Positions 17,496 through 26,220 are shown, numbered from the stretch's first letter. The stretch is 64,000 nt of DNA from an uncultured SAR86 cluster bacterium (GCA_902602595.1 CACKRJ010000002.1:83003-147002), one strand, 5' to 3'. Translations and numbers: made by a program. Notes: generated from the letters alone by a model not told the origin.

Positions 17496-17897
17496 ATGGA
17501 ATCAGAAATTTGGGCATCGTTACATACAGCAAGAATAGCTAACGCAGCATTTTTTATATCAACTATGGTATCTATTTGGATTGCAGCTCGTTTTTCATCA
17601 GTTGCAGCTGAAAAAGGCTTAAATATGGTTGGTAAAATCATTTGTTCATTATTTGCACTGGGTGTATTTATGGGTAACTGGACTATTGGATCGACAGTAA
17701 TGTCAACGTATTCCGGTTTTGGAAAAGCATTCGAAATGCTTGGTGAGACAGGTGTGGAATTATCACCAATGGCACTTGGATATATAGAATATTTTGGAAC
17801 TGAAGCAACAGGTATGCCTAATCCTATAATGATGTTAGTTGGTGTAACTGGCTTATTAATAGCCCTAGCTCCACTTTGGTTTAATCCAGCAGATTAA
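17496..17897 (+). CDS. Small integral membrane protein of unknown function
   Basis: This 133-aa protein has about three hydrophobic segments: residues about 15-33 (IANAAFFISTMVSIWIAARF), 48-70 (ICSLFALGVFMGNWTIGST) and 110-128 (MMLVGVTGLLIALAPLWF). I do not recognise a family. It has a strong ribosome binding site, its own upstream region of about 130 nt and a rho-independent terminator 14 nt after its stop, so it is a monocistronic and probably well-expressed gene. Polar residues between the helices include Glu/Thr/Gly-rich stretches, but no cofactor motif is visible. Confidence 0.8.
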   Translation: MESEIWASLHTARIANAAFFISTMVSIWIAARFSSVAAEKGLNMVGKIICSLFALGVFMGNWTIGSTVMSTYSGFGKAFEMLGETGVELSPMALGYIEYFGTEATGMPNPIMMLVGVTGLLIALAPLWFNPAD

Positions 17898-17911
17898 TAT
17901 TTAAATTTATT

Positions 17912-17941
17912 AAAAAAGCCTGCTTATTGCAGGCTTTTTTT
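17912..17941. terminator. Rho-independent terminator (bidirectional)
   Basis: A 6-bp GC-rich stem (GCCTGC at 17918-17923, GCAGGC at 17929-17934) with a 5-nt loop is flanked by six A residues on the left and seven T residues on the right. It therefore works on both strands. It serves the small membrane protein (+) and the convergent dehydrogenase (-), whose stop codon lies inside the T run. Confidence 0.92.
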
Positions 17942-18824
17942 ATGAATTGAATAACTTAATCAAACTTGATGTATCAAGGTTACCATGATCATGACTAGAT
18001 AATTTTTGATAATTTTTAAGAACAGCTTTTGAAGTTTTTAAATTCAGATTATTGAAATTTGCTTGTTTTAATGCAATTCGAAGATCCTTAATCATTAGAT
18101 CTACAGCAAAACCAAAATCAAAATTATTATCAACCATAGTTTTGAATCGGTTATCCATCTGCCAGGACTGAGCCGCACCTCCAGAAATTGCCTCAAATAC
18201 TTTGTTCATATTTAAATTTGAAGTTTTTCCAAGAATAATAGCTTCTGATAAGCCTTGCAAAAGACCCGCAATACATAATTGATTCACCATCTTTGTTAAT
18301 TGGCCATGACCACTAGGTCCTACTTTAATAGTAGATTTTGAATAAGAGCTCATTAATTTTTTTAAAATTTTAATTTTTCTATCAGGGCCCCCAATCATTA
18401 TTGATAGATTGCCTTTGATTGCTCCAATCTCTCCTCCGCTTACTGGAGCATCAAAATAAGAAAGATTATTCGAGCTAAAATAGTTATTCAAAGAAACTGT
18501 TTTTATGAGCTCTAATGATGTTGTAGAGTGATCCAGAATAAAACCATTAGGTTTAACATTTTCAATAAATTTCTTTTTTAATAAAATATTAAGAATTGAT
18601 GCGTCATCCTTTAGGCATAAAATAAGGCCATTAAAATTTATTCCTGAACACTTATCTTTAATAAATTCTTGTCCCTTGTAATCAAATAACCATTTTTTTG
18701 AGACATGTCTTGATCTATTAAAAATAAATAAATCTATATCTTTCAATTTTGATAGATGCCCAGCCATCGAGTAGCCCATCGTACCTAATCCAACAAATAA
18801 ATACTTTGGCTTTAATTTAGACAT
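17940..18824 (-). CDS. 3-hydroxyisobutyrate dehydrogenase-like beta-hydroxyacid dehydrogenase
   Basis: This NAD(P)-binding beta-hydroxyacid dehydrogenase of 294 aa has the Rossmann loop FVGLGTMGYSMAGHL, the substrate-binding signature DAPVSGGEIGAIKGNLSIM, the helix with the catalytic lysine (GHGQLTKMVNQLCIAG), and the C-terminal helical domain. Members reduce or oxidise small 2- or 3-hydroxyacids (3-hydroxyisobutyrate, tartronate semialdehyde, glyoxylate/succinic semialdehyde). The exact substrate is not resolvable. It is a solitary gene divergent from the histidine operon, with a shared upstream region of 84 nt. Confidence 0.9.
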   Translation of the reverse strand: MSKLKPKYLFVGLGTMGYSMAGHLSKLKDIDLFIFNRSRHVSKKWLFDYKGQEFIKDKCSGINFNGLILCLKDDASILNILLKKKFIENVKPNGFILDHSTTSLELIKTVSLNNYFSSNNLSYFDAPVSGGEIGAIKGNLSIMIGGPDRKIKILKKLMSSYSKSTIKVGPSGHGQLTKMVNQLCIAGLLQGLSEAIILGKTSNLNMNKVFEAISGGAAQSWQMDNRFKTMVDNNFDFGFAVDLMIKDLRIALKQANFNNLNLKTSKAVLKNYQKLSSHDHGNLDTSSLIKLFNS

Positions 18825-18873
18825 TAAATTTATTTTATCTTATTTCATTCAATAAAAATAATTTAATGTTTTA

Positions 18874-18900
18874 TTGTTTTAACATGCTAATACATATAAA
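18874..18900 (+). promoter_or_regulatory. Candidate his-operon promoter with overlapping palindromic operator
   Basis: A weak -35-like TTGTTT (18874-18879) and a -10-like TATAAA (18895-18900, 15-nt spacer) flank TTAACATGCTAA (18879-18890). That site is symmetric at 10 of 12 positions. The site lies where a repressor would block RNA polymerase. The ATG at 18909 is 8 nt after the -10, so the transcript would be almost leaderless. This is inference from pattern only. Confidence 0.35.
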
Positions 18901-18908
18901 ATCAACGA

Positions 18909-19166
18909 ATGAAATTATCAACAGCACTAAAAAAATTAAATTCTGTTAAAGATATAGAAAATTTTTTAAAGGATCTTTGCACACCAACAGAAATTAAGGC
19001 AATGCAAGAAAGATGGGAAGTTGCACAACTCTTATATAAAGGAGATTCAACTTATAGAGAAATCGCATCTAAGCTTAATACCTCCACTGCTACTGTTACC
19101 AGAGTTGCTAGATTTTTATTTAAAGAATCTAACAAAGGATATTTAAGTCTACTAAAGAAGGATTGA
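18909..19166 (+). CDS. TrpR/YerC-family transcriptional regulator
   Basis: This is an 85-aa all-helical DNA-binding protein of the Trp-repressor superfamily, YerC/YecD subgroup. It contains LCTPTEIKAMQERWEVAQLL and the helix-turn-helix YREIASKLNTSTATVTRVAR. It is 3 nt upstream of hisG and looks like the first gene of the histidine operon. TrpR-like proteins of this subgroup have been proposed elsewhere to control histidine genes, and the position here supports a histidine- or phosphoribosyl-responsive repressor of its own operon (inference). No typical ribosome binding site precedes it. Confidence 0.88.
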   Translation: MKLSTALKKLNSVKDIENFLKDLCTPTEIKAMQERWEVAQLLYKGDSTYREIASKLNTSTATVTRVARFLFKESNKGYLSLLKKD

Positions 19167-19169
19167 TCA

Positions 19170-20036
19170 ATGACTAAAAAAATTACTATTGCTATTCAGC
19201 GCAAAGGCAGACTATTTGATAGTAGTAAGGATTTATTAATTAAATCTGGAATCAATTTTTCAACTAGCGGTGATAAATTATTAGCTAGATCCTCAAATAT
19301 GAATATAGATATATTGCTAGTAAGAGATGATGATATACCCTCTTTAGTATCAAAGGGAGTAGCTGATCTGGGGATTGTTGGTCAGAATGTATTGGCTGAA
19401 CAAGTTGCATCAAACAAAAAAATTACAGCTAAATCAGTTTTAAATTTAGGATTTTCTAAATGCAGGCTAGCGTTTGCTAAACCAATGAATTCAAAACTAA
19501 GATCATTAACAAATAAAATTATTGCCACCTCTTATCCAAGTTTAGTAAAAAAATTCTTGAAAACTAACAATATTAGCGCTGAAGTAATTAAAATTAATGG
19601 CTCTGTTGAACTTACCCCCTATATAGGAATTGCTGATTGCATTTGCGATCTTGTTTCATCTGGGGCAACTCTTGATGCAAATAATTTAATTGAGTTCAAA
19701 ACTTTAATGGATTCGGAAGCAGTTCTTATCGCTTCCATATCATATGTAAAGATTAAAGAAAAAAGTATTCTTGATTTAATTAAAAGATTTGAAGGTGTTA
19801 TTAATGCTGCTGAAAGTAAATATGTAATGCTAAATGCGGAAACAAAATCAATCGATAAAATATGTAAATTGCTTCCAGGTGCTGACTCACCAACCATTAT
19901 TCCATTACAACAACAAGATAAGGTTGCAATTCATGCACTTTGCAGCGAGCCTGTTTTTTGGGAGACGATGGAAAAACTTAAATCCAATGGTGCATCTTCA
20001 ATCTTAGTTATGCCTGTTGAAAAAATTCTGAATTAA
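19170..20036 (+). CDS. hisG: ATP phosphoribosyltransferase, long form
   Basis: This enzyme catalyses the first step of histidine biosynthesis, ATP plus PRPP to phosphoribosyl-ATP. The 288-aa length and the C-terminal regulatory domain (residues about 205-288, with IPLQQQDKVAIHALCSE) mark the long, histidine-feedback-inhibited HisG_L type that needs no HisZ. The N-terminus is KKITIAIQRKGRLFDSSKDL. The PRPP-binding region is DCICDLVSSGATLDAN. It follows the regulator gene by 3 nt and its stop abuts the ATG of the next gene. Confidence 0.95.
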   Translation: MTKKITIAIQRKGRLFDSSKDLLIKSGINFSTSGDKLLARSSNMNIDILLVRDDDIPSLVSKGVADLGIVGQNVLAEQVASNKKITAKSVLNLGFSKCRLAFAKPMNSKLRSLTNKIIATSYPSLVKKFLKTNNISAEVIKINGSVELTPYIGIADCICDLVSSGATLDANNLIEFKTLMDSEAVLIASISYVKIKEKSILDLIKRFEGVINAAESKYVMLNAETKSIDKICKLLPGADSPTIIPLQQQDKVAIHALCSEPVFWETMEKLKSNGASSILVMPVEKILN

Positions 20037-21908
20037 ATGAAACTAATCAATCGATCAAAATCTAATTCTTCCATTAACTGGCAATCAAGTGTTAATGATA
20101 TACAGGACGTTGAAAAGACTGTTCTAAGATATAAAGAATTAGTTATAAAAAATGGAACTAAAGCCTTTAATTGCATAAATGAAGAATTAAATCTTCCTAA
20201 AATTACATCATTTAAAGTAAGAACATCGGAAATTAATAGTGCCGAGAATTCAATTTCAGATGATTTAAAACAAGCAATATTAAATTCTGCCAACAATATC
20301 AAAATAATTTGTGAAAATGAAAAAAAGAGTTTAGTTTCATCTTCCATAGAAACTACTAAAGGAATATCCATTTGGAAAGAATTCAGGCCAATTGAATCTG
20401 TCGGAATTTATGTTCCAGGAGGAACAGCTCCATTAATTTCATCATTCTTAATGCAAATAATTCCAGCTTCCATTGCTGGGTGTAAAAATATAATAGTTTG
20501 CACTCCCCCATCTTCGTCAGGATCGATAGCTCCAGAAATATTATGGATAGCAAAAATATTTGGCATTTCGTCTATATACAAGGTTGGTGGTTCTCAAGCT
20601 ATATTTGCGATGGCATATGGAACAACAGTCATTCCAAAAGTAGATAAGATATTTGGACCTGGAAATGCCTATGTAAACGCCGCAAAAAAAATATGTTCTG
20701 AGGATGTAGCTATTGATTTACCTGCTGGACCAAGCGAGGTCATGGTTGTATCAAACGATATTTCTAAGGTTAATCTAATAGCAGCTGATGTTCTGTCTCA
20801 ACTTGAACATGATTTAGCAGCTAGAGCTTTTGTTCTTTCAAAAAATTTAACCTTATTAAATAGTGTAAAAAAAGAAGTTAAAAACCAACTTGCTTCACTT
20901 TCTAGACAAAATATCCTCAAAGAAAGTTTATCCAACTTAATGCTTATTAAATATAAGTCATTCAATGACTGTATTAATTTAATAAATGAATGTGCTCCTG
21001 AACATTTAATACTGCTGGATGATGATTATGCTCTTCCATTAGCAAAAATTAATAATGCTGGATCTATTTTTTGTGGTTCCTTGAGCCCTGAATCTTTTGG
21101 TGATTATTCTTCTGGAACAAATCATGTTCTACCAACCAATGGTATGGCAAAAGTTTTTTCTGGTTTAGGTATTAGAGACTTTGGTAAACAGATAAGTGTT
21201 CAAACTGCTTCGTCTGAAGGATTTTTAAATATTAAAGACACCGTAATTTCTATGGCAAATGCTGAAAATCTTGATGCCCATGTAAAAGCTGTAAAAATTA
21301 GAGAGAATCTTGCAAACCAAAAATCTCGTTCAAGAATATCTACAGAAATCAGAAAAACAAATGAGACATCTATATACATAAATCTAAATCTAGATGGAAC
21401 AGGAAAATATAATATTAATACTGGCATTGATTATCTCGATCATTTACTGGAGCAATTCTCTAAACATGGCTCCATAGATTTAAATATTACTTGCCTTGGA
21501 GATCTAGAAATAGATGAACATCATTCAATTGAAGACGTTGCTATTACTTTGGGATCTGCAATAAATAAAGCTCTTCAAGATAGAAATGGAATTTCTAGAT
21601 ATGCATCTAATGAAACTTTGGTTATGGATGAAGTGAAATGTAATGTCAGTATTGATTTATGTACCAGAAGATTTCTTAAGTTTAAGTGCTCTGAATTAAG
21701 GGAGATGGTTGGAGATTTTCCAACCGAAATGTTTGAACATTTTTTTGTCTCACTAATAAATGCTGCCGCCTTTACTTGTCATATTGAAACTGATGGAAAA
21801 AACTCTCATCACCTACTTGAAGCAACATTCAAAACATTTGCTAGATGTCTTAGATCTGCAATTGTTGTTGAATCAAATGAGGTTGTATCAACTAAAGGGT
21901 TGATGTGA
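20037..21908 (+). CDS. hisD-hisB: Fused histidinol dehydrogenase - imidazoleglycerol-phosphate dehydratase
   Basis: One reading frame of 623 aa encodes two enzymes. Residues 1 to about 425 are HisD, shown by DLPAGPSEVMVVSN, QLEHDLAARAFVLS, FGDYSSGTNHVLPT and the C-terminal zinc-ligand region NLDAHVKAVKIR. From about residue 432 (RISTEIRKTNETS) to the end is the IGP dehydratase of HisB, with DYLDHLLEQFSKHG, DEHHSIEDVAITLG, FEHFFVSLINAA and DGKNSHHLLEATFK. The HisB histidinol-phosphatase half is absent, as is hisC, which lies between hisD and hisB in enteric operons. The two active sites catalyse non-consecutive steps, so a fusion is unusual. The join has no stop or gap. Confidence 0.92.
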   Translation: MKLINRSKSNSSINWQSSVNDIQDVEKTVLRYKELVIKNGTKAFNCINEELNLPKITSFKVRTSEINSAENSISDDLKQAILNSANNIKIICENEKKSLVSSSIETTKGISIWKEFRPIESVGIYVPGGTAPLISSFLMQIIPASIAGCKNIIVCTPPSSSGSIAPEILWIAKIFGISSIYKVGGSQAIFAMAYGTTVIPKVDKIFGPGNAYVNAAKKICSEDVAIDLPAGPSEVMVVSNDISKVNLIAADVLSQLEHDLAARAFVLSKNLTLLNSVKKEVKNQLASLSRQNILKESLSNLMLIKYKSFNDCINLINECAPEHLILLDDDYALPLAKINNAGSIFCGSLSPESFGDYSSGTNHVLPTNGMAKVFSGLGIRDFGKQISVQTASSEGFLNIKDTVISMANAENLDAHVKAVKIRENLANQKSRSRISTEIRKTNETSIYINLNLDGTGKYNINTGIDYLDHLLEQFSKHGSIDLNITCLGDLEIDEHHSIEDVAITLGSAINKALQDRNGISRYASNETLVMDEVKCNVSIDLCTRRFLKFKCSELREMVGDFPTEMFEHFFVSLINAAAFTCHIETDGKNSHHLLEATFKTFARCLRSAIVVESNEVVSTKGLM

Positions 21909-22486
21909 CTGTTGCAATTATTGACAGCGGAGGTTCGAATCTTCGCTCTGTAGCTAAAGCAATTGATAGATTGAATAAATCGTATGTTATTACTGATATT
22001 GCGGATGAAATTATGAAAGCTTCATTTGTAATTCTGCCAGGCGTTGGATCTGCTAAAAATGTTATGAGTGAACTCAAAAAAAAGAATCTCGTTGATGTTA
22101 TAAATAATTTAAAGCAACCAGTATTAGGTATCTGTATCGGAATGCAGATTTTATTCGAATATTCTGCAGAGGGTAATACCAAGTGTTTAGGATTGATTAA
22201 AGGAGACATTCAAAAATTTGATGAATCAACAGATTTAAAAGTTCCTCAAATGGGATGGAATAAAGTTACGTTTTCAGATCAAAGACTAAAAAAATTTAAT
22301 AACTATTATTACTTTGCAAATAGTTACTATTCCAGCATCCAAAAACATACAACTGCAACATCAGAGTATGGAGAAATATTTACTTCAGTTGTAGAAAAAA
22401 ATAATTTCTTAGGATGTCAATTTCATCCTGAAAAGTCATCAGATGCTGGTGAATTTTTTTTGCAATATTTTTTTCAAAAATCATGA
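21905..22486 (+). CDS. hisH: Imidazole glycerol phosphate synthase, glutaminase subunit
   Basis: This class I glutamine amidotransferase of 193 aa supplies ammonia to HisF. The nucleophile is in VLGICIGMQIL, the oxyanion strand region is LPGVGSAKN, and the His/Glu pair is in GCQFHPEKSS. It starts with GTG (VAIIDSGGSNLRSV), overlapping the end of hisD-hisB by 4 nt, and overlaps hisA by 4 nt. Its partner HisF, encoded two genes downstream, is frameshifted in this sequence. Confidence 0.95.
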   Translation: MTVAIIDSGGSNLRSVAKAIDRLNKSYVITDIADEIMKASFVILPGVGSAKNVMSELKKKNLVDVINNLKQPVLGICIGMQILFEYSAEGNTKCLGLIKGDIQKFDESTDLKVPQMGWNKVTFSDQRLKKFNNYYYFANSYYSSIQKHTTATSEYGEIFTSVVEKNNFLGCQFHPEKSSDAGEFFLQYFFQKS

Positions 22487-23202
22487 AGATTTTTCCAGCA
22501 ATTGATTTAAAGAACGGATCTTGTGTACGTCTACTAAAGGGAGATTTTAATAATCTGACTGAATATAATAAAGATCCGATTGATCAAGCAAAAATTTTCT
22601 TAGAAAATGATTTTGATTTTCTTCATGTGGTTGATCTCGATGGAGCTCAAACAGGCAATCAATCAAATGTTTCTGTTATCAAAGAATTATTGAAAATTCC
22701 CAATCTTAAGATACAAGTTGGAGGTGGCATAAGAACGATTGATGATGCTCTAAATGCAATAGATATGGGAGTCTCGAGAATCATAATTGGAACATCAATA
22801 TTTAAAAAAGGTTTTTTAGCTGAAATTAAAAAAAAATTTAATCCGGAACAAATTATTTTAGCAATAGATTTCATAGAGACTAATGGAATTCCATATATTT
22901 ATACTCATGGATGGCAAGATAATACCAATATCAATCTATTTGACTTTATGTCTGATAATTCTTACTTTAAAAACTTTCTTGCTACAGATATTTCTCTGGA
23001 TGGCGTAATGCAGGGTCCAAGCTTCAAAACATACGAGAAAATTTTAGCAAAGAATCCTTCAATTAATCTAATAGCATCTGGAGGCATCACTTCAATTAAT
23101 GATTTATCTGAATTAAAACGTATCAAAATTAAGGAATCCATAGTTGGTAAAGCTATCTATGAAAAACAAATATCTTTATCTGAATTAAATAATGATTACT
23201 AG
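22483..23202 (+). CDS. hisA: Phosphoribosylformimino-AICAR-phosphate isomerase
   Basis: This TIM barrel of 239 aa catalyses the ProFAR to PRFAR isomerisation. It shows FPAIDLKNGSCVRLLKGD (first catalytic Asp), the phosphate-binding QVGGGIRTIDDA, and the second-half TDISLDGVMQGPS and IASGGITSINDLS phosphate site. The overlaps with hisH (4 nt) and hisF (11 nt) indicate a translationally coupled series. Length is normal for the family. Confidence 0.95.
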   Translation: MKIFPAIDLKNGSCVRLLKGDFNNLTEYNKDPIDQAKIFLENDFDFLHVVDLDGAQTGNQSNVSVIKELLKIPNLKIQVGGGIRTIDDALNAIDMGVSRIIIGTSIFKKGFLAEIKKKFNPEQIILAIDFIETNGIPYIYTHGWQDNTNINLFDFMSDNSYFKNFLATDISLDGVMQGPSFKTYEKILAKNPSINLIASGGITSINDLSELKRIKIKESIVGKAIYEKQISLSELNNDY

Positions 23203-23960
23203 AAGAATAATACCCTGCTTAGATGTGAGAGATGGCAAGGTCGTTAAAGGAGTTCAGTTCAAAAAATCATAAAATTGTCGGCTCTATAGTTGATTTAGCA
23301 AAAAAATATTCAAAAGAAGGTGCAGACGAGCTAGTTTTTTATGATATTAGTGCGAGTACAGTTGGAGCAACAGTGAAGAAAGAATGGGTTTCTAAAATTT
23401 CTGATGTAATTAATATTCCTTTTTGTGTTGCTGGAGGAATTAAATCAATTGACGATGCAAGATCAATTCTAAATTTAGGCGCAGACAAAATATCAATTAA
23501 TACCCCTGCCCTAGAAAATCCAAAATTGATAAATCAACTTAGTAAAGAATTTGGATCCCAGTGTGTGGTTATAGGTATGGATATAAAGACTGTTAATAAT
23601 AAAGACTATCTTTTTGCTAAGACTGGCAGCGAGACTACCGCCCATTCAACAGGCATTAATGCAATGGAATGGATTAAGAAGGTTCAAGACCTTGGCGCTG
23701 GAGAGGTTGTAATAAATTCAATGAATAAAGACGGTATGAGGAATGGATATGACCTTAAGTTACTTAAAAAACTTAGCAGTGTTTGTAATTTACCAATGAT
23801 TGCATCAGGAGGTGCTGGTTCCAAAGAAGATTTTATTAATGTGTTTAAAGAAACAAATATAGATGGTGCGTTAGCAGCAAGCATATTTCATAGTGGTGAA
23901 TATTCAATTTCTCAAATCAAATCTTCTTTATTAGAAAAAAAAATTAACATAAGGATCTAA
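23192..23960 (+). CDS. hisF: Imidazole glycerol phosphate synthase, cyclase subunit, interrupted by a +1 frameshift
   Basis: The gene starts at ATG 23192 (MITRRIIPCLDVRDGKVVKG) but runs into TAA at 23270. The rest of HisF (KNHKIVGSIVDLAKKYSKEG to the end) continues in another frame. Removing one A from the six-A run at 23261-23266 restores the conserved VQFKNHKIVG junction. The catalytic Asp11 is in the first segment and the second catalytic Asp (VVIGMDIK) is in the other, so neither piece alone would work. The phosphate sites FCVAGGIKS and MIASGGAGS are intact. Causes could be a sequencing indel, slippage on the A tract or a real mutation; an error is the simplest. Confidence 0.9.
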
Positions 23961-23962
23961 AT

Positions 23963-24553
23963 ATGATTAAACTCGACTGGAAAAAGGTAAATGGTCTTAT
24001 CCCTGCTATTATCCAAGATCATCAATCACTTCAAGTTTTAATGCTTGGATATATGAATGAAGAAGCTTTGAAAATTAGTCAATCATCCGGATTGGCAACA
24101 TTCTTTAGCAGAACAAGGAAATGCATTTGGACAAAAGGCGAAACCTCAGGAAATAAATTAGAAATCAAAAAAATTTTTCATGACTGCGATAATGATACGC
24201 TCTTGATTCTTGCAAAAAATAAAGGACCAACGTGTCATCTTGGAAGAAATTCTTGTTTTCTTGATGCTCCTTCATCAATAAATGTAATTAAAAATCTTGA
24301 GGAAACCATAGATCTTCGAATTAAAGAAGCAAATTTGTCATCTTATACATATCAGCTCTTTAAGGATGGAATTAAAGAAATAGCAAAAAAAGTTACCGAG
24401 GAAGCAGGAGAAGTATCAATTGCTGCTGTAACAAAAGATGGAAGAGTTATCAGCGAATCTGCTGATTTAATATATCACTTATTAGTCATGCTAAGAACAC
24501 AAAACCTCAATTATAGTGATGTACTTGATGAGCTTGAGCTGAGATCTAAATAA
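23963..24553 (+). CDS. hisI: Bifunctional phosphoribosyl-AMP cyclohydrolase / phosphoribosyl-ATP pyrophosphatase
   Basis: This 196-aa HisIE fusion carries out the second and third steps of the pathway. The N-terminal cyclohydrolase (to about residue 108) has the zinc cysteines in HDCDNDTLLILAK and GPTCHLGRNSCF and the segment FFSRTRKCIWTKGETSG. The C-terminal pyrophosphohydrolase has KKVTEEAGEVSIAAV and ESADLIYHLLVML. It ends the operon and is convergent, with a 2-nt gap, to the symporter gene, so no separate terminator fits between them. Confidence 0.95.
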   Translation: MIKLDWKKVNGLIPAIIQDHQSLQVLMLGYMNEEALKISQSSGLATFFSRTRKCIWTKGETSGNKLEIKKIFHDCDNDTLLILAKNKGPTCHLGRNSCFLDAPSSINVIKNLEETIDLRIKEANLSSYTYQLFKDGIKEIAKKVTEEAGEVSIAAVTKDGRVISESADLIYHLLVMLRTQNLNYSDVLDELELRSK

Positions 24554-24555
24554 TA

Positions 24556-26220
24556 TTACTTTTCAACTACGTAATTATCTACTTGCTCTCTCATTTCTTT
24601 TCTTAATAAAAACATGGCAAATAAATTTGGAATTGTAACAAGTGCAACCACCACATAAGCTATATTCCATATAACAGTAGTATCAATAATTGCTGCGGCT
24701 ATAAAACAAAGAACATATAGCATTCGATACCATGGAACAGCAGTTTCTCCAAAAATATATGCTGTTGACCTATCACCATAGTAGGACCAGGCAATGGCTG
24801 TGGAAAATGCGAATAAAAGCAGTCCAATAGCTACTATATATTCTCCATATAGCCCCAAAACACCTGAGCCAAAAGCTTTAGAGGTAAGTTCTGCAGAATG
24901 AATTAGAGATTTTCCTTTAACCTGAATTGAATTATCAGAAATTACACCATCATTAATTTCAATTGTTCCATCATATAAAATATTTTGTTTATAAAATCTA
25001 ACATCTTCAGCAATAGAATTGTTATGAAAGATTGTTATTCCACCTTGTTCTAATTCACCACTGATGATGTCTAAATCTCCAGAGAAGTTTTCTACGGCCG
25101 AAGTATTATTAGTAAACTTTCTTGCATCAAGGATATATTTACCAAGCTCTTCAACATCATTCACATTAGACTCATTGTATTCACCAACAAAAATTGCCAT
25201 GGAAGATCTTTCAAATGTATTTTCATATTTTTGAGTCCATGCTCCGCTAGATAAGATAACAAGAGCTGTTACGCTGCAGACTACAATAGTGTCTATAAAC
25301 GGTTCTAGAATTGAGACCATTCCTTGCTCTATTGAGTGCTCAGTTTTAGCAGAAGCGTGGGCAATGGGTGAAGAGCCTTGTCCAGCTTCATTTGAATAGA
25401 GTCCTCTTGCAACACCCAGCTTTAAACTCATAGCAAAACTAGCACCAAGAAAACCACCAACCGCTGCTGATCCTGAGAATACTTGCGAAAATATAGAGTT
25501 AAAAGAAGGGATAATATTATGATAATTCTCTACTACTACAATTAAAGCCCCTCCGAAATAGATAACCGCCATTATTGGTACTAATCTACTTGCAATTTTT
25601 GCAATTCTTTTAATTCCGCCTGAAATAATTAACCACAACATGATTCCCAAAATTAAACCAGTAGCTAGTTTTGGAATGCTAAATGCTGAATCAAGGACCC
25701 CTGCTATGTTATTGATTTGAGGCATATTACCTGATCCAATAGCACAGATCATCATTAGAGCTGCAAATAGAACTCCTGCAGATCTCATATTGAAACTTTT
25801 CTCTATGTAATACATTGGTCCGCCTGATATAGAACCATCAGACAATGTAGTTCTATATTTATGAGCTAATGTAACCTCAACAAATTTGGTAGTCATTCCA
25901 AAAATAGCAGTGATCCACATCCAAAAAATAGCTGCTGGACCTCCAATCCATATTGCAAGTGCAACTCCTCCAATATTACCAGTACCAACAGCGCCTGACA
26001 TGGCTGTTGTAAGAGCTTCAAATGGAGAGGTTTCTCCTTTTGTATCCTCTTTTTCGTATTTACCAGTAACTATTCTCCATCCATGAGCAAAGAATCTAAA
26101 TTGAGGGAATCCTAGATAACAGGTAAAAAAGATTCCTATGCCTATTAAAAAAGCTGGAAACCACCAAGATCCACTTAGATATCCATCCAAAAGTAGTAAA
26201 AACTCATTAAATGCAACCAT
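24556..26220 (-). CDS. Sodium:alanine/glycine symporter (AGCS family) with large extramembrane insertion
   Basis: This multi-pass inner-membrane transporter couples Na+ entry to amino acid uptake. AGCS signatures include SPFEALTTAMSGAVGTGNIG, WMWITAIFGMTTKFVEV, GGPMYYIEKSF and YSNEAGQGSSPIAHA. At 554 aa it is about 80-100 residues longer than common bacterial members. The excess lies between GAWTQKYENTF and LTSKAFGSG (about residues 325-440) and is hydrophilic, with a run of short beta-like repeats, so it probably forms a soluble domain. It is convergent with hisI and follows a glutaredoxin gene in its own transcript. Confidence 0.9.
   Translation of the reverse strand: MVAFNEFLLLLDGYLSGSWWFPAFLIGIGIFFTCYLGFPQFRFFAHGWRIVTGKYEKEDTKGETSPFEALTTAMSGAVGTGNIGGVALAIWIGGPAAIFWMWITAIFGMTTKFVEVTLAHKYRTTLSDGSISGGPMYYIEKSFNMRSAGVLFAALMMICAIGSGNMPQINNIAGVLDSAFSIPKLATGLILGIMLWLIISGGIKRIAKIASRLVPIMAVIYFGGALIVVVENYHNIIPSFNSIFSQVFSGSAAVGGFLGASFAMSLKLGVARGLYSNEAGQGSSPIAHASAKTEHSIEQGMVSILEPFIDTIVVCSVTALVILSSGAWTQKYENTFERSSMAIFVGEYNESNVNDVEELGKYILDARKFTNNTSAVENFSGDLDIISGELEQGGITIFHNNSIAEDVRFYKQNILYDGTIEINDGVISDNSIQVKGKSLIHSAELTSKAFGSGVLGLYGEYIVAIGLLLFAFSTAIAWSYYGDRSTAYIFGETAVPWYRMLYVLCFIAAAIIDTTVIWNIAYVVVALVTIPNLFAMFLLRKEMREQVDNYVVEK

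Noticed and set aside
20033..20371. Reverse-strand reading frame opposite the start of hisD
   Set aside because: It lies wholly opposite a strongly conserved enzyme and shows no family motif.
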